Assembly: GCA_013397845.1 (NCBI GenBank)
Contig: VZTG01001883.1
Span: forward strand, 2,608,304 to 2,672,303
Length of the DNA stretch: 64,000 nt
Direction of reading: 5' to 3'
From: Melanocharis versteri
Taxonomy: Eukaryota > Chordata > Aves > Passeriformes > Melanocharitidae
Shown here in pieces: positions 26,189 to 38,983 of this stretch. The position numbers were made by a program, and so were the translations under genes. The notes under the pieces are model-generated. The model saw only the letters and a list, made by a program, of their open reading frames with translations. It had not been told where the DNA came from and did not search any database. The stretch's first letter is position 1. Each line of letters begins with the position of its first letter.

Positions 26189-26502
26189 CGTCAAATCCTA
26201 CCAAGATGATTGGAAGAGCTGGAGCACTTGTTCTGTGAAAAGAAGCCGAGGATCTAGAGCATATTCAGTCTGTAAAAGAGGCAGCTTTGAGGGAACTTAA
26301 TACTTGAAGGAATTGGAGTACAAAAAAGTGTTGGAAGAAGTAGCTACCATCCACTAAAGTTGAGCAGTCTTGATGCTTAGAAATCTTCAAGATCAAACTA
26401 GATACAAGTGCTGATTTCATATCCACTGCTTTGAGCAGGGGCTTGGCCTAGGGATCGGCTGAGCTCCCTCCCAGCATGTATTATCACAAGATATTATGAT
26501 CT
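26189..26502 (+). mobile_element. Old, diverged CR1 LINE fragment
   Basis: Keeps CR1 landmarks in order: 'ccaagatgattggaagagct' then 'ggagcac' (the KMI-x-x-LEH region of ORF2), 'gaagccgagga', 'cttcaagatcaaactagata' near 26386-26405, 'ggcttggcctagggatcggc' near 26441-26460 and a degraded ATTATGAT end. Many substitutions and a shortened middle mark it as older than the copies at 13.3, 21.0 and 53.1 kb. The 'tgagctccctcccagcatg' end block suggests a different CR1 subfamily. Confidence 0.8.
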
Positions 26503-29500
26503 CTACTGAATGTGACCTAGGTGTTGATATTTCAAGCTTATATTAATAAGGAAGACAATAGAGTTTTGATCTCTTAATTTTAGGTAAACGTCCTTTACTT
26601 TTAATGCTTGAAAAACATGATATTATGTAAACCCAAAAAACCCTGAGCAACTGAATAGCTGAGGTTTTTTGTCAAAATTAATGTTAACTACCATGAAAAA
26701 GAATACATCTAATCAAATCCTAGCATGCTTCCTCTTGCCTTTCAGCTTTTTATGCCAGATGTACAGCCATGCTTTTTGTTCTGTGAGAGGTTTCTTGGAT
26801 GTAATCTGGAGAATGGTTGATTGATGTAATGTTTATTTCAATTTCAATGTTGTTTTCATATTTAATTAAAATGAAGTAGTAAATTAAGTATTAAGCCTTT
26901 TTTTCAATGACCGAAGAAGCCCATTGTTCCCCATTAAACTTTTCACTTGTGTAGTTCTTATTTCTCTTTTCTCCCAGTAGTGATAAATTTTAGATTTCAA
27001 GAGTGAAGGAACATTATGAATATAGCATGGCTAACACCTGATCTTCAGTTTGAAAAGAAATGCTGAAATTTTAATGATGCATTTAGTGTTCTGAAACAGA
27101 AGAGAAGGAAGATAAAAATAATTAATAAAGTCCAATAAAATTGTACTGTGAAGAAAAAAACAAGATTAAAATTTCTTTTTTTGAATTGGCATTTGTGTCT
27201 GTTGTATTTTACATAGAAAGATCATATAAAAAATGGAAAGATTATTTTGAATTTGAAGACCTTTGAAAAACTGTCTGATTATTTCTAGCGTAATCATCTT
27301 GGCACAAATTAATAAATATTACTAATGCAACTTTTTTAAGTGAGATGCTGACATTTGGAACCCTAAACAACTTAACAAGTCAAATAAACAATTTATTTTA
27401 CTTTGTACCACTCAAACTACACATATCTGGATAAGAGGCTCTGAAATTCAGTTCTTGAACAAGTGAAGGCAAGAAAATCCACAATTTGTTGTTTATTGCC
27501 AAGAAAAGGCATGATATTTACCACAGTAAAAGAATTGTTGCCCTATGTTATTTAAGGTTTTCTACTTGTTTGCTGTCCTTAGTTAACTAAAATGCTCCCA
27601 AAATGAGATGACACAGCTACACAAATTCAGACTAAGATCATGCTACACGTGTTTAATGAAGAACATATTAAACCTTTGGGACATCTTACATAGTGCTGCA
27701 GTAAATCTTTTATGTCATGGAATGAGGTGGTTTCAACACTCAAAATGAAGTTTGGGTATGTCTGGTTGTCTCTCTGTATGTTACAAACTTGCAGTTGTCA
27801 CTCTGGATCACATAGCGAAATTGGTTGTCCTGTAGTCTGTTAGTCATTAGGTTAAGATGTAAATGCCCTTTTTGGGTTAAAATCTACTGATCTGGAAAGC
27901 AATATAGGCAATTTGGAGAGTAGTGGTGCAGATCTCTTCAGAATAACAGTCTGAACTATTTCCTGCAATAGGCTAATATTCAGCTCTTTTATTCAAACTA
28001 CATTTGCCAATGTATACCAATTATTTCCTGTCTTACAAATAATTTGATGTTCATATTACTTCTCAAACCATTTCACGTTCTCTATGCTGTTCTTCTCTTC
28101 TGAATAAGGAAAGCACTATTCATAAAATATCGCCTAACAAACAGTTAATAATACCAATCTGAAAAGTGACTCTTTAATAGCTCCTATTAAGGAAGTAAAA
28201 ACAAAGTGATATAATCCTGCTATTCATGACCTGTTCATGAATAGCCAATGAGGGTGATTGTGAGAGAAACTGTAAGCTGATGGCTCGTGGCTGGGGCTCA
28301 TCATAAGTAAATAAATATACAGTGTATGTGGCTCTAACACACTTTCCCCTTCATGACTTTGGACTGTAGTACATTTTTCTCTCTTTCTTAATCCTCAGTG
28401 ACTTAAAAACAACAACCACATATGCAATGAACAGCAACTCATTGTAATTGCAGGTGATGGGCGTGAGCCAGGTTTGTGTAATGTCATTGATTCTGCTATT
28501 ACGATAGCCGTTATATAAAACTTAAGAGCTTGCACTCCACCATCCATCTGCAAGCAGACCTGCATGCCAATGTTTCTATTGAGTCACCAGGAATGGAAGA
28601 TCTTCTTAAAAATGACTGGTGTAAAATATCTTCATGAAAGAATAAACTATATTTTGGAAGAAATTTTGCATATTTGCTTAAGAATTTTACCTTTTCCTAT
28701 TTCTACTTTTAGGTATTTATAATTTCCTCATTGTAAACAAAGGCTTTTCCATGATAGTTTACTGGGTTTAAAGCATAAAAAAATGCTTAAATCTTTGAAA
28801 TGACATTTCAAGTTCATTCTCCTTTCATTATTTCCCCACTCACTGGCTCTTCATTTAATGGAAGATATTAAAAAATACAGATTCTTTACTTACAGGGAAT
28901 TGGTTCAGACAAATGTTTAATGCTCAAACAGCCACCAGGCATTGGAATGCATACCATCTGTTTTCTTCCATTCCCTGTGTTTGTATAGTCAGCTTTCCCA
29001 ATGTAATCAACTTATTCACTAGGAAAATAAACTGTGATCCCTATCTGCCAATTCTATTTGTCCATCTGTCTACCTATCTGTCAGACTATATCCACAAGGA
29101 GGACTTAAAAGGGTAAAAGTTTTCTGAATAAATTTGAATCCACACAAATAGAAAAATCTTTCCATGATTATGATATTTTTTTTTTTATTTTCCCAATTAA
29201 AAGTCACCAATAAATCCTTGCAAGTGTTTTACAATATAGAAAAAGAAAATACGTGTAAATAACCATACTGTAATCTAAAAATATTGAAGCCCTGAACAAG
29301 TATTTATATACATTTTTTGTCAATACTTGTTGCCAACTAACATGAATAGAGAAAGCTGGATTGGTCTATTACTTTCTTAAATGAGTATGACCAAATTAAG
29401 AATTAGAGTCTGAACCACATGAATAGTTATTTTGATTTCTTTGGAATGCTTTTGTGCAAAATTAGTCATTTGATTTACTGCAAAGACAAAAATCAAGTGC

Positions 29501-32500
29501 TTAGTTTTAAGTAAATTAATTTAATCTAGAATAATTTATTGACATTCTTATCTCTTGTTTTAGAATCTAATTATGAAAGCATCTTAGCAAAAATTTTAAA
29601 AGTTGAAACAAAACAATACAAGACACTAGACTGGATGATTCACAAGTAACTACTTATTAGTGTTGCCCACAAACATATATGCATGCCAACTCCATTGTTT
29701 TGGTTTTGCTATCATTTTAATGATATAGAAAGATTCAAAATTTCATAACAAAAATCATTGTTTATTATGCAACTAATAGAAAACAGCAATAAACAGCAAT
29801 TTACAGTAGACTCAGAAATGCTTTTTTATTCTTATTATTTGAAAATAGTAGTGGACCATTTCCAAAGAATATTAAATCTTAAAGCACAAGATGAAAAAGA
29901 TAAAGTTATTTCAAAATTATGTACTTGATTTTAAAGCCTGTAGATCCATCTGCATGTCAAACTACTTCATGGTATATTTTATTTGAAGTAGACCATAACC
30001 CGTAGTATCAGACTTTGATTTTTGCTGTAATCCGCATTATAAAATACTTCTGACTGTTGCTGTGGTAATTTCTGTGTGCATTTTGTGTTGTTTCAGCACA
30101 GTTTCTTATTTTCAATAAACTGCAGCTGAGATATTTTAAACTAAAATCTAAGGGAAAAATAAAATTTTAGTATTATTTTACTTAATTTGTACATATTTAA
30201 CTGTATTTAATTATAGGCTAGTAGCTAGATTTCAATTCTTTGTTTTAGCTTCATGTTAAGAATGATTTGTAAGTACCTGATAGATATAAGGATGCTTGAT
30301 CTCTGGGGAAGTATCAATCCTCAAACCAGGATACTCTTGCAGAACCTAATGTATTATTACAATTATTATAGCCCTGTGAGATACAGAAGATTTATTGCCA
30401 CTAGTTTTGTGGGTTTGTGGACTTGCTTGGCAGATGATGAAACATCTTCCATTGTCTTCCATTACCCACTGCTGTATTTCAGCAAGACAGTAAAGGCCGG
30501 AATCCTTGAATCTCATGGACTCTGAGTGAGTCTGTAAAGCCTGGGTTTAAATCCATAAATTTAAGATAATGGGAAGTACTATTTCCTTTGATATCTGATT
30601 TTTGGTTTTTCTAATGTTAGTGTTTCTGAAGCAGCTAGGGCTGGATTAAAATAAAAAAAAATTTAAAAAAAGAATAAATTTTTTTATTTAAAAATTGAAC
30701 TGTATAGCCATGGGCTTGCTCTGCTAGGACTAGATACCTCTTAAAAAGGTGTCTAGGTACTACCTGCTTTCAGGACCAGTTAGAGCTTATCAACATGTCA
30801 TAACTAAGGAGAGATTTTATTAAAGTTTTCTTTTTTGGGTAATTAGGCCTTTCAAAAAGCTGCTCTCAGATGTTGGTAATGTAAGCATGAAAATAAATAT
30901 TACACTAGAAACCCTCATAAACCAGCTTCTTTCTGTAGAGCCAACAAATTCACATCTATAAAGGCAAATGGAAGTTTCTGTTTGAATATGTAACATATAT
31001 TGTAAATTATATTCCTTGTTAATAATTGCTGCAAGAGAAGTCTCTTTACTTATTAACGTATGGCTGCTCTTGGATGAGGCCAAAAGAAACATGGATGTAA
31101 CCCTTGGAAGAAAGCAAGCAAGAAGGTAAGGCCAGATTGTGTGACATACGGCATGGCAGTCGCTGTAGATATCAATATAACCTCAGCAGCACAGATATCA
31201 GCATTGACTAAACATCTTAATATTTATTCATTTTCCCAGACAGATTTCACAGCCTGACTCTGCTCGGTGCTGCCACAACTACTATCCAGCCTGCTAGTTC
31301 ACATATGCCTGAAGTAGTGCTGGTGCCCTGGGGAAGGATGGTATTTATCTTCAAATAGAAAACTAGTTTTTCCCTTTGAGGATATAGAGTTTTTGATTGG
31401 ATTGAATTGTCAGAATCTATGAAATTTGAACGTTATTTGGAGGAGCCCAGTGCAGGCAGGCAGACCTAACACTGTTGGCCATACAGAAAAATAAAATAAA
31501 AACAAAGGCAGAAAGTTGTGTCATTCACTATTTTATCTCTGATATTTATAACAATGAGATGATTCAAAGGTGTGATCATATTTTAGTGCACATGATGAGC
31601 TACAGAAAGTCACTCCCTGAAATCAATGCTGACTAAAATGATCCCTCAGATATTCAAAATTCCTTTAAGTAAGTCCCACATACTTTTTTTACTTCTGATC
31701 ATTTCAATGGTATAGTAAACACTGTAAAAACATATATCACATTATTAGATTAAAAATCCTTCTCAACAACCATGACTCTTATGTTTAATGCAGTGATACC
31801 AGTGAACCTACTGAGTGATCCTAAACAATAAACTGCTTAACTATCTATCAGATAACATCCTCTGTTATGTCACAGCTAATAAAAATTTGGAGCAAAGCAA
31901 CTGTTTGGAATGTGTCTGGCATGGGCCAAATCTAAAACTCTTTTGCCATCAAAACTGACTATTTGAAATGTAACAGTTGAATAATGAAAGGCTCTGCGAA
32001 GCTTTTGAGAGTCAGATCCTGCGATATGAAGAATACGACTGAAAATGGAAATCTATACCCACCACTCTCAAATTATTATGACCACTTGTAGGACGTATTA
32101 ACTCAGTCTTAATTATGCTTTTCCTATCAGCTGAAAAAGAATAAATGATAAAAAATTTATTTTTTAAAAAAGGACAAGACAGGTAACAGAATATCCTTTT
32201 TTCTTCTCAGGGAGAGGAAGGAAATGTTTTTTATTGTTTCTGTTCTTCACATAAAGGCTCATGGAGTAAAAAAATATATCTGGTCAATGTCTCAGCAGCT
32301 TTTTTAATGGAAGATTATTAAAAAGCAGAGGCTAATTAGTGCCTCTGATAAGCTAAGGTTATGAAATTCAAAATTTACTCTTTCCTCTCCATGAAAAGTT
32401 AATTTCAATTATTTATTCAATTTTTCACAAGTTTTATCACTTATTGCAATTATGTGATTATCTAATTAAGTCATTAGGTATCAAGGCAGTTATCACAATA

Positions 32501-33717
32501 GAATTGCACCCTGGGAATACATGTTGTCTAAAACTTAAACATTCCACTACAAAGATGCCTTTGTTATGTGGCAGGGAAGAAGGAGGAGGTAAATATCCTT
32601 CTAGTGGGGAAAAAAAAAAAAGAAAAATGTCTATAAAGTTCTAATTGAGACAAGACTAACTCTACTATTATATAAGTGTCAGAGGGAGGACATATTTTAG
32701 TAAAATCAGAAATGTCCCCTATTATTTTTAAAAGTGGACAACAGTGTTTTGTGCAAATTCAGATACCTCGGATAACCTATTAATCTTGCAAAATTCACTG
32801 TCTTAGTCGTAGGCGGTTTCATTTGAACTTTCTACTGAGTAGGAGGAACTCTAGACAGATGACTGACATCTACAGGCATTGGTGTTCAGTCAGCTGAATC
32901 CACCTGCAAGATCAAAAATTCACAAACGCTGAGGAAGGCAATACAGGGCACATGGTACTGGGTGTGAAACTGAAGATTTGTCCACACACACACATACATT
33001 CTCAAGTAATCTTTAGGTGATATCTATAAGTACCATTCAAATAAAGTATGCAGCTTAAAGACTGTACCTGACCTATAGTATGCAACCAAAAATGCCTGAA
33101 ATAAATGGAATTATTTTGTGAGATAATGTTATTTGCATGAGCAAGGGTAGAAACCCAGTCTAGGTGTTTCTCTTTTCCCATTTTCTTTTTCTTGGACAAA
33201 GATTCAATACTGAGTTGAGCAACTTTGAGCTGTAAAGAATAGATGGTTTTAATGGAAACTGAAATTCATTTTTCAAATCTCTTTTGCAGCTTGGCAAGAA
33301 AGATGTAATGAATAGGATTGTGAGGTTTTTAAGAAAGGAGTGATGCAGCAGTGTGAAGGCTAGCACTATAAGAACCCCAAGAAATTTGAGAGCTACAGTC
33401 TGTCCTAAAGTTCTACAAATGTGTTTAATGTGGCAAAAAAGGGTAGAAGAGAGAAAAAAAAACCTGAAGTAAGAGATATCAAGGTTTTCTAGGGATAAAA
33501 CAGTGAGAACTGTTTCCTAATGACCCACAGAAAAGGGTCAAAACTCCATAGCTTATGCAATTTAGAACTGGACTGATAAAAACATTAATGAATATATTGA
33601 GGAAAAAATTCTGTACAAATCCATGAGAGACAGTCTTTTCCTTTATAACCCAAGACAAATTTTCTCATTCTGATTACTACTAGTCCTTGTGGTGGCAGAA
33701 GAGCCATCCCAGGATGA
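26503..33717. other. Seven kilobases of unique AT-rich sequence
   Basis: No gene or recognisable dispersed repeat. Small hairpins: 26635-26670 (AAAAAACCCTGAGC with GCTGAGGTTTTTT), 28220-28244 (CTATTCATGA / TCATGAATAG, perfect, 5-base loop) and 32326-32347 (CAGAGGC / GCCTCTG). 30646-30705 is an A/T-only-like patch. None is more than suggestive of regulatory DNA. Confidence 0.45.
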
Positions 33718-33786
33718 ATATATGTATATATACATATACATATATATATACACACCAACCAACCAACCAATAGAGAGAGAGATATC
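33718..33786. repeat. Compound microsatellite
   Basis: TA/TATACA-type repeats at about 33718-33750 pass into CACA, then four CCAA units (about 33754-33769) and a GA run (33772-33782). Adjacent motifs of different period suggest a slippage hotspot. Confidence 0.88.
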
Positions 33787-36107
33787 AAGGCACTACAGCT
33801 GGTTAACCCCAATTATCTTGGAATTTTTTTTTACAATTACAGAAATTTATCAGATATTTTACTCATTATTAACAGAGATAGATTAAATAAAGAGAAAACA
33901 AAACCAAACAGAAATCAGTGTCAGAATCTTTAATAAGTAATTGTTATATCCTATGTCTGCTGTTAGCTCTGTACCCCTTTTTTAATCTAGAGTCTGTATC
34001 AAGCCAGTAACAGATCATAGATGGAATCTGAAATAAAGGTGATATTCATCTGAAACATTAAATTCTCCCATATGCACATATTCCATTCCCCTCTGCCCAA
34101 TTCATGCGGTACAGTTTTATCCTAATTTTTTTCCTACTCTGTGCTTATCTTCTGCATAGAAATATTTCCCTGAAATATAACTCAGTGTGCCCAAAATCTT
34201 ATTCAACAGCACAGGGGATGTATTTGAATAGTAATTACTGATTTATGAAATATTCCAGACTGCAGAGATCAGATGAAATCAGATTCCCTTTACAGAAAAG
34301 CAATCCATTCAGTTGTTTTGGTGACACCTGCCCAGCTTTTTCCATTTGTCTTACAGGCAATATTAATCTCATTCCTGAATAGTGTGAAAATCTGTTACAA
34401 ACCAAAGAGAAACTGTTTCTTTATTGTACTTAGGAAAGTGTTTAATGTGTTTAAAAGCAGGAAAAGAAAGGCACATGCAACTCTTCTTGTCAAAGTAAAT
34501 GTCACTCAACAATCTAGTGCGTCAAACAAGAATATGTAGGGCCAGGATGAGCATGCTGCAGCAATCATCTCTAATATCCACCATATGCCTTTAAGGATGG
34601 AGAATGTGACATGTGACAGATCACTGGAGATAAGCAGGGAAGGATAATTACTATTGGAAGACGTTCTCCACAGCTCCCTCCTGCTCCTGTTTGCAGAACA
34701 AGACTGTGGGAGAAGTCAGAGAAACAGGGTGACATAAGACGCTTCTTTCACAGGTTGCATTTTTCTATTGTCAGTGTTGTGTTTTCATTAATATTCATTC
34801 AATTACTCCTAGTCTACAGCAGAACAAACGAATTTTAGGACCAACATCGAGCATTTCATCCTAAGCAGTTTTTAAAATGACAAAGAGAAGCGTTTCTTTA
34901 AGAAAAGCACTATTTAAGGAAAAAAAATTCTCTCTTTTAAATATTTGTTTTGCAATTTTCATAGAAGAAAACAACTACTGTAGGGGGACAAGAGATAAGG
35001 AATAGAACAAGAATGTATGCGTGACACTTGTTCACAGTTTCGTACTTTCTAAAAATGCTGTGTGACTGTTGTACTTCATGAAAACAATAGAATTCCTACA
35101 CCCTTCACAGCTAAAAATCAGTCCTCCACTCCCTGCCCACACCTAAAGCCACACATCCATGTAATTTTTATTTTAAAGTTACATTACTTGAATAAAGATT
35201 AGAATCTTATCTTCAAAAATGCTTCAAAATTTCAGAATTTCAGAGCAGTCAAGCTCTGGCATGAGACTTAGTTAATTTTGAGCACCACTGCAGAAGAATT
35301 AATTCATAAAAGCTTATACATTGATGGAATCTCCCTATTGTTATACTGACAAGATTTCCTTGTGCTTCTCCTGGGACTCGTTTATTTTTGACCCAGATCT
35401 CCTCTGGGAAATTAACCTTTACCAATCCTGAGTGTTGTCTAAATATCATGGTTTTATGGTTTCTCTGGAGAGGTTTCAGAGCCACTGTGATCTTACACTT
35501 ATGACAAGGACTTCATGTTCTGTTCTGAAAGCATATTCTCCCCAGGAGTCATAGCAGCCCTTGCCTCTAGGACCTCCTGTACAAATTCTCAACCTTTCCA
35601 TGGCAATTAACCCATCAGAGCTGTACCCTGAGATCTATAGCATCCTGACTCAACACTGCGTGCAGCATTTGTCTTAAAGACCAGAACAAAAGCCAACCCT
35701 CAAAATGCAAAGAGAGTTGATGAATGCAACACTTCTAAGCATTCATTTTCTTCCAATCTGCATATAAATGTGCATTGTTTCTGAGGTTAACAATATACAG
35801 CAGTAAACAGCATAAAGACTGGGAATGAATCAAACAGGAAAAATATGTGTTTACAGTGAATGCGTTGCCTTTTAAAGAAGCACATGCTTGTGAGCACATG
35901 CAGCGACAGTCTCTTTTGCCAAAGTGGTGAACATATCGTTTCTCATTCGAAATTGAGGTAAAAAGGGTGGCTGAAGGTTAGGTGATGTAACTTTAACTTG
36001 TAACAATGTAAATACCTGTCTGTAGCGTGCTCAAAAAGAAAATCTCAGCCTAGGAAGGAAATAGAGGCAAAAAGAAAACTGTGTGCATTATTGCACATTA
36101 CTGCAGG
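33787..36107. other. Unique non-coding stretch
   Basis: No gene or dispersed repeat recognised. A somewhat GC-richer patch at 35530-35700 does not resemble any element I know. Confidence 0.4.
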
Positions 36108-36175
36108 CTGTTTTGGGTTGGAAAGAATCTTTAAAGATCATCTAGTTAGTACCAATCCCCCTACAGTTGACAGGG
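36108..36175 (-). mobile_element. CR1 LINE 3' end fragment, reverse strand
   Basis: Reads GGCTGTTTTGGGTTGGAAAG, then 'aatctttaaagatcatctag' and 'ccaatccccctac', the reverse complement of the last ~70 bases of CR1 before the terminal repeat. The ATAGAAT end has decayed. Heavily 5'-truncated. Confidence 0.82.
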
Positions 36176-36431
36176 AAAATACATCAAGTAACACTGAATG
36201 ATGAGAGCAAAGTGTTGCTGTTAACAAGAGAATTGATCCAAATAGAACTACTTCAAAAATAAAGGCCACGTCAGCAGTGGCTCAGCAGAACTTTCTTTCA
36301 GCATTTTAAGTTTTTTAATTAGTAATGCAATATTTGTCAGGATTTTTCACAAATATATTATAAATACCAGCGTGTCAAATAGTAATACTGTATAATATTA
36401 TATACTACTGCTACTGCTAATAATAAATTTA

Positions 36432-36548
36432 GAAAGAAAAAAACCCCTGACAATCAACCAAAACAACCAACCAACCAACCAAACAAACAAAAAACAACAA
36501 AAAAAAACCCCTAACCCCCAAAACAAAACAATTCAAAACCCCAAAATT
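36432..36548. repeat. A/C-rich low-complexity tract
   Basis: About 100 bases essentially without G from 36450 onward, including four CCAA units, CAAA units and a 'cccctaaccccc' block at about 36508-36519. Reminiscent of the tracts at 12.4 and 24.8 kb. Confidence 0.88.
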
Positions 36549-38409
36549 TTAAGGGTTTATCTAGAAGGAGTCAGAGGTAGGATATAATTTGCTAAAAATA
36601 GATAAGAACCGTTACTCTCATCATAGCTCTCTTATTCTTCTAAGTATTTATCTTCTCTCCCATTTTCTTAAAGTAGCCTCCACTTGCATTGATGGTGAAG
36701 AACAGAAATACCACTGAGCTCACTGTGATAGGGCCATTCCAACATGAAAGGACAATATTCAAGGACTGTATAAAAAATAAGCATGATACTTAGTATTTTA
36801 TGCAGTTTCTAATTTTTCTGTGCTGACAGAGGTAGATAAAAACCAGAATAAACCTAGTATTCCTACACTAAATAGGACATCATTAATCAATAACCCTCTC
36901 TTCCGGTAGGATAGACTGAGATTCAGAAAGTTCAGGTGAGCTCAAGGCATGCCAGGTACTGACACACTGCATCATTCACAAGACTGTTTCCTGAAAGCCA
37001 CCTGAAATCTTCCAAGAGAGTCTAAATTGGAGGCACTTCTCAGAGCCCAGCTGGAAAACCTGGGTGGGTCCAGTTCTTTAATCTTCATCCTTGCAAAATC
37101 TACCCTCCACATGCACAGAAGAGATTTATGTGTGTTGTGCTTAGGCACAAATAACTGTCCAAGGTTCAGGAAGTACAGCACCTTCTGAATTGTTTTAAGT
37201 TTGCTCATCACTGGTTGGTAACATGCCCATCTACATTCTTCAGTGTGCCCAACAGAAGTTCTTTGCATGGGTACTTTGTGTGAAAAGACTGTAGTGACAT
37301 AAAGTACCCAACTATCAATCAGGAAGGTCATAATTACTCAATTAATATGGGTAAGAAAATCTAAAAGGTCCAATCATGAACAAAAGTCTTTGCTCTCTTG
37401 GGCTGTACAGTTCATCCACGGAGCAAAGAGACAGTCTTTTCTCCAAAACAACAAAGCATTTCAGTAAAGGAAAAGAAAATATATCCATGTCTCCTCCCCA
37501 AGAGCTTGAAATATTTCAAGAATGATTTTCCTAAAAGGAATCTGTGACTTACAGACATCCATAAAGAGAAACATGTTGAAAGAGAGGTTACCCAGAGAAC
37601 ATATTTTGTGTGTTATTGACATTTAGAAATAGAAATATGTTTTATTTACCTAGCAATGAAGCAATATTAATATTCACTCTATTATACAGACAAGGAGCTC
37701 ATGAGCATAACAGACATCTTTGTTGATTATCTTCACTGGCTGAATCAACGACACTAAATCAAGGACATCCAGCCATTCCTTTTTAGATAGAAATTTTGGA
37801 ACTTAAGACCCCCTCCTAGCTGATCCAGTTTCAGAAGAGAACGTTTCAGACTAACGCCAAGCAGTTTAAATAATATGTCAGATATGTGGACAATAGTATT
37901 GCCACTTATTTTCAAAATCCATGACAAGAAGGTGGAACAGTGGAAGCAAATCAGTGTGTAAAGACGTTTATGAGCTGAGAGAGATGCAGAGCTGTCTATA
38001 AAGAGAGGTTACCAGCAGAAAAGATCAAGTCCAGTTATTGAAAACTCTCTTTTGATCTAACATTATTATACCTTTCCACCAGCAGGACTCAAAAGGACAT
38101 CAGAAAACCCTTCATTAGCATTTCCTGTATGTGAATTACCACATGAGCCCCAGTTTGCAATAAAATTCCAGGAAAATGAATTTTTCCACTAGTGACACAT
38201 TTGGCTGAAATTTAATTCCATCAAATTATATAATATTTTTCTAATCAGCATTAGAAAAATTTATACCCTCACTCTACTTCCAGCCTCACACCATTTCTTA
38301 TGAAGGAAGGTTTAAATATACCTTCTGAACATAGCCAAGGACCTCTCAGTGAGTTCCAATTTGTTTGGAGTTCTCTCAGTATAGGAATTTTCTTGAATAT
38401 TTGGAAGTT
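36549..38409. other. Unique stretch holding the longest open frame
   Basis: The reverse-strand frame 36972-37331 (119 codons) is the longest ATG frame in the window. Its product has no recognisable domain, membrane segment or signal peptide and is rich in K/R/S. A frame of this length is expected by chance in 64 kb, so I do not call it a gene. Confidence 0.4.
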
Positions 38410-38983
38410 ATGGAATCATAAAATTATGGAATGCTTAGGCTTGGAAGGGACCTTGAAGATCATCTGTTTCCAGCCTCCCTGCCTTGAGCAAGGACACCTT
38501 TCACTAGACCAGGTTGCTCGGAGCCCCATCCAACCTCATCTTGAACACCTCTGGGAATAGGAAGTCCACAATCTCTCTGGGCAAATAAGGAAAAGAAAAA
38601 AACCAACAAAAAAGCAACCACTCTTTCATCCTGTGCTAATAGGAGAGGTGTTGTAGTCCTGTGATCAAGTCAGTGGCTCTCCTCTGGACTCACTCCAACA
38701 GGTCTACATCTTTCTCGTGTTGGAGGCCCCAGAGCTGCTTGTAGCGCTTCAGCAGAGCAGAGTAGAAGGGCAGAATTAATCCCTCAACCTGCTGGCCACG
38801 CTGCTTTGGATGCAGCCCAGGATGTAGTTGGCTTTCTGAGCTGCAAGTCCACATTGCTGAGTCATATCGAATTTTGCATCCACAAATACCCCCATGTCTT
38901 TCTTCCCAGGGCTAATTTTGACCCATTCTCCTCCCAGCCTGTACTTGTGTGTGGGATTGCCCTGACTCAGGCACAGGACCAAA
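38410..38983 (-). mobile_element. CR1 LINE fragment, reverse strand, with internal deletion
   Basis: The 3' UTR is at the low-coordinate end ('ggcttggaagggaccttgaa', 'cactagaccaggttgctcgg'). The ORF2 C-terminal region follows on the reverse strand: complement of 38776-38982 reads KKDMGVFVDAKFDMTQQC, then a KANYILGCIQSSVASR block, a good match to the end of CR1 reverse transcriptase. The region between about 38583 and 38625, where about 250 bases of CR1 should be, is replaced by an A/C-rich stretch (38590-38622). Stops and indels make it inactive. Confidence 0.93.

Noticed and set aside
28220..28244. Perfect 10-bp palindrome CTATTCATGA/TCATGAATAG
   Set aside because: Short palindromes of this size arise by chance in 64 kb, and there is no accompanying signal.
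36508..36519. CCCCTAACCCCC resembling a telomeric repeat
   Set aside because: Only one CCCTAA unit occurs and it lies in a generic A/C-rich tract, so it is not an interstitial telomere array.
38776..38982. Possible conserved host protein fragment
   Set aside because: The peptide matches the C-terminal part of CR1 LINE reverse transcriptase, so it is a dead retrotransposon.
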